Source: Clostridiales bacterium | GTDB taxonomy: Bacteria; Bacillota_A; Clostridia; Saccharofermentanales; Saccharofermentanaceae | Reading direction: 5' to 3' | DNA: 12,196 nucleotides | Assembly: GCA_017649745.1 (NCBI GenBank) | Contig: JAGCGE010000104.1 | Location: forward strand, 1 to 12,196 | Part shown: positions 6,622 to 12,196 of the stretch, one piece after another | Numbering within the stretch: position 1 is the first letter of the stretch | How the letters are laid out: each line of letters opens with the position of its first letter | The notes under the pieces: model-generated | Told to the model about the DNA's origin: nothing | Seen by the model: only the letters and a program-made list of their open reading frames with translations | The model's database searches: none | Program-made: the position numbers and the translations under genes

Positions 6622-8082
6622 ATGGCAATTATAAAAGTTACGGGTACCGATTTTAACGATATAGACGGAGCCGTAGAAGATCTTAAGAAATATTTTTCGA
6701 GCAGGTCAAAGAGCATAGGAAGACCTCTCACTTACAATATCAGAACTTACGGATGTCAGCTTAACGAATCAGACAGCGAGAAACTTGCAGGTTTTCTGGA
6801 GAGAATGGGACTTGAACATATTGAAGAAGGTCCTGCTGACGTTAATTTCTTTAACACATGTTCTATTAGAGAGAACGCTGATGACAGATTGTACGGCAAT
6901 CTCGGCGTATACAAGTCATTTAAAAGGAAGAACCGCGACATGATAATCGCTGTATGCGGTTGCATGATGAAAGTCGATAAGAATATCGAGAAGATCCACA
7001 AGAGTTATCCTTTCGTTGATCTTGTTTTCGATCCTCAGCAACTTCACATGATGCCTATCCTTTTGAAAAGAAGTATTGATTCAGGTAAGCAGGCAGTTGA
7101 AGTCGAGGATATTGACTATATCGCTGATGATAATTGTATGCCTATCGCACGTAAGCGTAAGTTCAGAGCTTTGGTACCGATCATGTATGGTTGCAATAAT
7201 TTCTGTACTTACTGTATCGTTCCTTATACAAGAGGTCGTGAGCGTTCAAGAGATTTCGATGATATCATCAAGCAGATGGAAGAACTTGCTGCTCAGGGCT
7301 ATAAAGAAGTTATGCTCTTAGGACAGAACGTTAACTCATATGGTAAGGATCTTGGTGAGAATAAGAGTTTCCCTGATCTTTTGGAAGCATGCGCTAATAT
7401 CAAGGGATTTTCCAGGATCAGGTTTATGACTTCACATCCTAAGGATCTGTCTGACAGAGTTATTGAGATAATGGCAAAGTATGATTCCATCGAGACTCAT
7501 CTCCATCTTCCATGTCAGTCCGGTTCTGATTCTGTACTTAAGAGAATGAACAGACATTATACAAGGGAGCAGTTTTTAAGAACTGCTAAGCTTTTTAGGC
7601 AGATGATACCTGACGGTTCTCTTTCAACTGATATCATTGTCGGATTCCCAGGTGAAACAGAGGAAGATTTCGAGGATACATTATCATTGGTTGAAGAGTG
7701 CAGATTCGATTCTGCTTTCACGTTCCAGTATTCCAAGAGACCTGGTACTAAAGCTGCAGATTATGAAGATCAGATCCCTCAGGAAGTTGTTACTGAGAGA
7801 TTCCAAAGACTTCTCGATCTTCAGAACAGACTTGTTTTCGAGTCTAATAAGAGTCTTGTAGGGAAGACCCTGGAAGTTCTTATCGAAGGTAAGAGCTCGA
7901 CTTCAGATGACATCCTGACCGGACGTACAAAGAGCAATCATCTGGTTAACTTTAAGGTTCCTGCTGAGCTTAATATCGAGATGACTGATGATTATCTTGA
8001 AGGACGTCTTGGAATGGTCAAGATCACTGATGCAAGACCATATTCTGTTGAAGGTATTCTGGAGATATTGATAAATGAGTGA
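6622..8082 (+). CDS. miaB: tRNA-2-methylthio-N6-dimethylallyladenosine synthase MiaB
   Basis: A radical-SAM methylthiotransferase that adds the 2-methylthio group to i6A37 next to the anticodon of tRNAs reading UNN codons, which improves codon pairing and frame maintenance. It has 486 residues in the usual three-domain order. The N-terminal cluster domain has Cys45 (TYGCQLNESDSE), Cys80 (FNTCSIREN) and Cys114 (CGC). The radical-SAM core has CxxxCxxC at Cys191, Cys195 and Cys198 (GCNNFCTYC) followed by IVPYTRGRERSR. A TRAM tRNA-binding domain covers about 408-482. The TYGCQ.N..DSE and RGRERSR signatures favour MiaB over MtaB or RimO. The first ~35 residues are an extra N-terminal segment, as in many Bacillota MiaB proteins. 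GAGG at 6610-6613, 8 bases upstream, supports the start. It is first gene of the mismatch-repair operon, overlapping mutS by 8 bases. MiaA, which makes the i6A substrate, is not in the window. Confidence 0.96.
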   Translation: MAIIKVTGTDFNDIDGAVEDLKKYFSSRSKSIGRPLTYNIRTYGCQLNESDSEKLAGFLERMGLEHIEEGPADVNFFNTCSIRENADDRLYGNLGVYKSFKRKNRDMIIAVCGCMMKVDKNIEKIHKSYPFVDLVFDPQQLHMMPILLKRSIDSGKQAVEVEDIDYIADDNCMPIARKRKFRALVPIMYGCNNFCTYCIVPYTRGRERSRDFDDIIKQMEELAAQGYKEVMLLGQNVNSYGKDLGENKSFPDLLEACANIKGFSRIRFMTSHPKDLSDRVIEIMAKYDSIETHLHLPCQSGSDSVLKRMNRHYTREQFLRTAKLFRQMIPDGSLSTDIIVGFPGETEEDFEDTLSLVEECRFDSAFTFQYSKRPGTKAADYEDQIPQEVVTERFQRLLDLQNRLVFESNKSLVGKTLEVLIEGKSSTSDDILTGRTKSNHLVNFKVPAELNIEMTDDYLEGRLGMVKITDARPYSVEGILEILINE

Positions 8083-10771
8083 TAATAACGAACCGCTTCT
8101 GTTAAATGATCTGGACATCGAGAAACTTTCTCCGATGATGAAACAATATGTCGAACTTCGTAAGACGCTGGGAGACACGATCCTTTTCTATCGATTAGGA
8201 GACTTCTATGAGATGTTCTTTGATGATGCTGTTTTGGTATCAAGAACATTAGAATTGACATTGACAGGACGCGATTGCGGAAACAATATGAGAGCTCCGA
8301 TGTGCGGAGTTCCTTTCCATGCTTATACAACATATGCCAACAGGCTTCTTAATCTTGGTTTTAAGATCGCAATATGCGAACAGCTTGAGGATCCTGCTAC
8401 CTGTAAAGGTCTTGTAAAACGAGGGATCATTCAGGTCTTAACACCAGGAACACTTACTGATAATAACGGTCTTGAGGATCGTAAGAACAACTTCCTTATG
8501 AGTATATATGCAGTCGGTTCACAGTATGGTGTAACCGTTGCAGATATTACTACAGGTGAGTTCTACGGTACTCAGCTTACTTCACTTAATAATGATGAGC
8601 ATCTCCTTAATCTTATCGGTAAATATCTGCCGTCTGAGTTGCTCTTTAACGAGTCATTTTCTTCATCATCGATGTTTGAACTTATTAAGGCTCATTTTCA
8701 GATCGCTCTTACTGAGAAAAGCGACAGATATTTCGATTCCAAGCGTGCAATCGAGCGTAAGAATGAAGGTAAGAGTGCCGTTAATGTTGACATATTTAAA
8801 GATCCTGATCTTCTTTACTGTTCAGCAGGCGGATTACTGTCATATGCTGATGAGACACAGGCAGGAAAGATCTACCATCTTGATGCGCTTAATGTATTCA
8901 AGTTAAGTGACACGATGGAGCTTGATTACTCCACCAGAACTAATCTGGAACTTACATCAACTATAAGAACAAATTCCAAGAAGGGTTCGCTTCTTTGGGC
9001 TATTGATAAGACTAAGACTGCCATGGGAGGACGTCTTATCCGTAAATGGGTTGAAGAGCCGCTCGTAAGCTGCTCCAGGATCAACAGCAGACTTGATGCT
9101 GTATCAGAGTCATACGATAAGTTCATGGCTCGTCAGGAGATCAGAGAAGTGCTTACAGGACTTTATGATATCGAGAGATTGATATCCAGAGTTGCTTTAG
9201 GAAGTGCCAATGCAAGAGAACTTCTTTCACTTAAGAATGCTATCGGAAAGTTGCCTTTCATCATCGAGAGAACAAAAGACTTTTCGAAAGGTTCCTTTAG
9301 AGAGATCAACATGAATCTTGATCCGCTTCAGGATGTTTACGAGATCCTTGATGCAGCGATAGCTGAAGAACCTCCTGTCGGCGTTAAGGATGGCGATATC
9401 ATTAAGAAGGGTTACTCTAAGGAAATCGATGATCTTTCTGAGATATCTACTAATGCCAAGGCTTTCATTATGAAACTCGAAAACGATGAGAAAGAAGCAA
9501 CCGGTATCAGAACTCTTAAGATCGGTTATAACAAGGTCTTCGGTTACTATATCGAAGTCAGCAAATCCTTTGTTGATCAGGTTCCTGAGAACTACATAAG
9601 AAAGCAGACATTAGTTAACGCAGAGCGTTATATCACACCTGAGATCAAGGAACTTGAAGATAAGATCCTTGGTGCTTCATCTAAGAGAAATGCTCTCGAA
9701 TATGAATTGTTCTGCGAGATAAGACAGAAGGTTTCTGATGAACAAAGAAGGATCTTCGCTACAGCAAAAGCGATCGCACTTCTTGATGTTATAACTTCAC
9801 TTGCAGAATTAGCTTCTACAGATAATTACGTTAGACCTACTGTTGATGATTCTGAGGTTATAGAGATCGAAGACGGAAGACATCCTGTCGTTGAACAGAT
9901 GCTTAAGGATAACCGTTTCGTTCCTAATAACACGATGATCGATTCGAACAACAGGCTTATGGTCTTAACTGGTCCTAATATGGCCGGTAAATCTACATAT
10001 ATGAGACAGGTGGCTCTCATAGTTCTTTTGGCACAGATCGGCTCTTTCGTTCCTGCAAAGAGCGCTCATATCGGTCTTGTTGACAGGATCTTTACGAGGA
10101 TCGGTGCATCTGATGATATCTCTCTCGGACAATCAACATTCATGGTCGAGATGAGCGAAGTATCCAACATCCTTAACAACGCCACCAGAAAGAGTCTTCT
10201 GCTTCTTGATGAAGTCGGAAGAGGAACAAGTACCTATGATGGTCTGTCCATTGCCTGGGCAGTTATTGAATATATTATCGACCCGAATATTCTTTATTCC
10301 AGGACGATATTTGCCACACACTATCACGAACTTAACCAGCTTATGAAGCTTCAACATGGTGTCTTCAACTGCCACGTTGATGTTAAAGAAAAGGAAGACG
10401 GAGTTGTTTTCCTTCATAAGATCGTAAGCGGCGGAACCTCTGATAGTTATGGTATTGAAGTTGCTAGACTTGCCGGAATTCCTGATGATGTCTTAAGAAG
10501 GAGTAAATCAATCCTGTCTGAACTTGAGAGGATCGGTAATTTCAAGGTCAATGCAAACGTAGAAATCGAAGACGGAGAGAAGACCATCACATCTCAGGCA
10601 ATGCCTGGACAGGATTCGTTATTTAATCCTGAAAATGTTTATTTTCGAAAAGAAGATGTGCTTCGAAAGACGATTAGAAATATCGATGTCACGAAGATAA
10701 CACCTCTTGAAGCAATGAATATCCTTTATGAAATGTCTGAGATGGTCAATAAGGAGAATGACATTGAGTAG
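8075..10771 (+). CDS. mutS: DNA mismatch repair protein MutS
   Basis: Recognises base mismatches and small loops after replication, then recruits MutL in an ATP-dependent way. It has 898 residues, normal for MutS1. The N-terminal mismatch-binding domain carries the Phe-x-Glu reader motif in GDFYEMF (Phe44, Glu46), which separates MutS1 from MutS2. Connector, lever and clamp regions occupy roughly 130-590. The ATPase domain includes DGRHPVVE, Walker A GPNMAGKST (633-641), Walker B LLLLDEVGRG with Asp712 and Glu713, then GTSTYDG. A C-terminal tail of about 100 residues follows. The start ATG 8075 overlaps the miaB stop by 8 bases, with GGAG (8061-8064) 10 bases upstream inside miaB. Co-transcription with miaB and mutL is very likely. 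All key residues I checked are present. Confidence 0.98.
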   Translation: MSDNNEPLLLNDLDIEKLSPMMKQYVELRKTLGDTILFYRLGDFYEMFFDDAVLVSRTLELTLTGRDCGNNMRAPMCGVPFHAYTTYANRLLNLGFKIAICEQLEDPATCKGLVKRGIIQVLTPGTLTDNNGLEDRKNNFLMSIYAVGSQYGVTVADITTGEFYGTQLTSLNNDEHLLNLIGKYLPSELLFNESFSSSSMFELIKAHFQIALTEKSDRYFDSKRAIERKNEGKSAVNVDIFKDPDLLYCSAGGLLSYADETQAGKIYHLDALNVFKLSDTMELDYSTRTNLELTSTIRTNSKKGSLLWAIDKTKTAMGGRLIRKWVEEPLVSCSRINSRLDAVSESYDKFMARQEIREVLTGLYDIERLISRVALGSANARELLSLKNAIGKLPFIIERTKDFSKGSFREINMNLDPLQDVYEILDAAIAEEPPVGVKDGDIIKKGYSKEIDDLSEISTNAKAFIMKLENDEKEATGIRTLKIGYNKVFGYYIEVSKSFVDQVPENYIRKQTLVNAERYITPEIKELEDKILGASSKRNALEYELFCEIRQKVSDEQRRIFATAKAIALLDVITSLAELASTDNYVRPTVDDSEVIEIEDGRHPVVEQMLKDNRFVPNNTMIDSNNRLMVLTGPNMAGKSTYMRQVALIVLLAQIGSFVPAKSAHIGLVDRIFTRIGASDDISLGQSTFMVEMSEVSNILNNATRKSLLLLDEVGRGTSTYDGLSIAWAVIEYIIDPNILYSRTIFATHYHELNQLMKLQHGVFNCHVDVKEKEDGVVFLHKIVSGGTSDSYGIEVARLAGIPDDVLRRSKSILSELERIGNFKVNANVEIEDGEKTITSQAMPGQDSLFNPENVYFRKEDVLRKTIRNIDVTKITPLEAMNILYEMSEMVNKENDIE

Positions 10772-12196
10772 AATAACCATACTTGATAAAAAGACCGCTA
10801 ATGCGATCAAAGCAGGCGAAGTAATCGAAAGACCTGTTTCAGTTGTAAAGGAACTGTTCGACAATGCTGTCGACAGCGGTGCTACAAGGATTACCATCGA
10901 ATTTAAAAACGGCGGTATCTCGCTTATCAGAGTTTCCGACAACGGAATCGGAATGAATAGCGAAGATGCCAAAAAAGCATTTCTTATACATGCTACATCA
11001 AAGATTACAAAGATCGAAGATCTGACGACTTTAAGAACACTCGGATTCAGAGGAGAAGCACTTCCTTCGATCGCATCATGTTCTAGAGTAGAATTGATCA
11101 CAAAACAAGCTGATTCTGATATCGGATATAAAGTTTGTTACGAGGACGGAGAACTATCTGAAGAAGGTGAAACCAGTGCTGATATCGGTACGGTTGTAAC
11201 TGTAAGAGATCTTTTCTATAACACACCTGCAAGATATAAGTTCCTTAAGAAAGATTCCACTGAAGGTATGTATATCTGCACTTTAGTTGAGAAGCTTGCG
11301 ATCGTTAATCCACAGATCACAGTTAAGCTTATTAAGGATGGAGCTCCGATATTAAGCACACCTGGTAACGGATCTATGATCGATACGATATACAGTATTT
11401 ACGGCAAACAGGTTGCATCTCAGTTGATCCCTGTCGATTATCAGTATGAAGGCATCAGAGTATCCGGATTTACTAGTAAACCTGATCTGGTCAAGAGTAA
11501 CAGAAGTCTTCAGTTGATCTATATTAATGAGAGAACTGTTAAGAGTGCAACTGTTTCTGCATCTATCGATGAGTCATACAGAAATACCGTTATGAAAGGT
11601 AAGTTCCCTGTATGTTTCCTTAATATCTATCTTGATCCTTCAGAGATAGACTGCAACATCCATCCTCAAAAGATCGAAGTTAAAGTTACTAATGAATCTA
11701 ATCTTTTCAGGGCTGTATATCATGCGATCAAAACTTCACTTGATTCTTTGAACGTTCAAAGTGAACCTGCAGAAAAAGATGAATTAATGGATCTTTTGAC
11801 TGAACAGCCTGAGCCTAAGACAACTGTATCAACACCGACTTTTAGTAAGCCTGTTTCATATGAGACTAAAAATGCATTCAGAGATCTCGAAAAGGTTTCT
11901 AAGCCATCTCAACTTGAGATAAGAGCTGCTAATAATCTTCTTAATGTTCTTTCCGGAATTGATTCTGCTAAAGAAGAAATTCCAGAAGAAAAACCGGTTA
12001 TGGTCGAGCCTGTTATAAAGACTACAGAAGAGTTCGAAGTAAAACATAATTCCGATATCGAGATACTTCTTAATTCGAAGATAATCGGAACATTGTTTGC
12101 TACATTTATCGTTCTTCAGTCTAATGATGCAGTCTATATGGTTGACCAGCATGCAGCTCATGAAAGAGTTCTTTATGAAGAATTCCTGAAACGTGC
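10764..12196 (+). CDS. mutL: DNA mismatch repair endonuclease MutL (3' partial)
   Basis: The GHKL-type ATPase partner of MutS, which here should also nick the strand to be repaired. 477 codons are visible in one uninterrupted frame before the window ends. The N-terminal ATPase domain has Glu30 and Asn34 in KELFDNAVDSGAT, DNGIGM (59-64), GFRGEAL (94-100) and the LFYNTPAR loop. A variable, Glu- and Pro-rich linker separates it from the C-terminal domain, which begins with LNSKIIGTLF and contains DQHAAHERVLYEE. This matches the DQHA(x)2E(x)4E endonuclease metal site (Asp461 to Glu472) found in MutL from organisms lacking MutH. The start is taken as TTG 10764, with AAGGAG (10751-10756) 7 bases upstream, and it gives the family-typical MSRITILD opening. 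An in-frame ATG at 10758 would add two residues but sits 1 base from that site. The start overlaps the mutS stop by 8 bases. Confidence 0.97.
   Translation, partial: MSRITILDKKTANAIKAGEVIERPVSVVKELFDNAVDSGATRITIEFKNGGISLIRVSDNGIGMNSEDAKKAFLIHATSKITKIEDLTTLRTLGFRGEALPSIASCSRVELITKQADSDIGYKVCYEDGELSEEGETSADIGTVVTVRDLFYNTPARYKFLKKDSTEGMYICTLVEKLAIVNPQITVKLIKDGAPILSTPGNGSMIDTIYSIYGKQVASQLIPVDYQYEGIRVSGFTSKPDLVKSNRSLQLIYINERTVKSATVSASIDESYRNTVMKGKFPVCFLNIYLDPSEIDCNIHPQKIEVKVTNESNLFRAVYHAIKTSLDSLNVQSEPAEKDELMDLLTEQPEPKTTVSTPTFSKPVSYETKNAFRDLEKVSKPSQLEIRAANNLLNVLSGIDSAKEEIPEEKPVMVEPVIKTTEEFEVKHNSDIEILLNSKIIGTLFATFIVLQSNDAVYMVDQHAAHERVLYEEFLKR

Noticed and set aside
10619..11101. Minus-strand open frame of 160 codons
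   Set aside because: It lies opposite the mutS-mutL junction, whose plus-strand proteins are unambiguous. It has no recognisable domain and is a shadow of biased codon use.
1..12196. Insertion sequence, prophage, CRISPR array, tRNA or rRNA
   Set aside because: No transposase or integrase frames, no regularly spaced repeats and no tRNA or rRNA signatures were seen. Nearly every base belongs to a core gene or its control region.

Overview
The window looks like chromosomal core-genome DNA from a low-to-mid GC Gram-positive bacterium, most likely a Clostridia-type member of the Bacillota. The grounds are strong AAGGAGG-type ribosome binding sites, a transcriptional T-box leader, a DacF-like D,D-carboxypeptidase, a miaB-mutS-mutL gene order, and a MutL carrying the endonuclease motif found in bacteria without MutH. 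Placement below class level is not possible from the sequence alone. Coding density is high. I see no insertion sequence, phage gene, CRISPR array, rRNA or tRNA.

Layout. (1) 1-2996, plus strand: two overlapping ABC exporter half-transporter genes, the first cut by the window edge. Together they look like a heterodimeric exporter with one consensus and one degenerate ATP site. (2) 2997-3340: a promoter and a complete leucine T-box leader (CTC specifier, antiterminator, terminator). (3) 3341-5005: leuA, a 2-isopropylmalate synthase of the longer LeuA class, alone in its transcription unit and closed by a strong hairpin at 5018-5043. (4) 5047-6504, minus strand: a secreted, membrane-anchored D-alanyl-D-alanine carboxypeptidase convergent with leuA. 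(5) 6505-6621: a short divergent promoter region in which the two predicted -35 boxes lie on the same bases. (6) 6622-12196, plus strand: miaB-mutS-mutL, each start overlapping the previous stop by 8 bases, with mutL running off the window end.

How the genes work together. leuA is predicted to be switched on when uncharged tRNA-Leu accumulates. The miaB-mutS-mutL unit joins a tRNA anticodon-loop modification enzyme with the two core mismatch-repair proteins, and its overlapping reading frames suggest translational coupling. The exporter and the carboxypeptidase are envelope functions with no evident functional tie to their neighbours. I found no clearly undescribed system. The most informative signals are regulatory (a compensated base change in the T-box antiterminator, and superposed divergent -35 boxes) and mechanistic (the asymmetric ABC pair and the endonuclease-type MutL).
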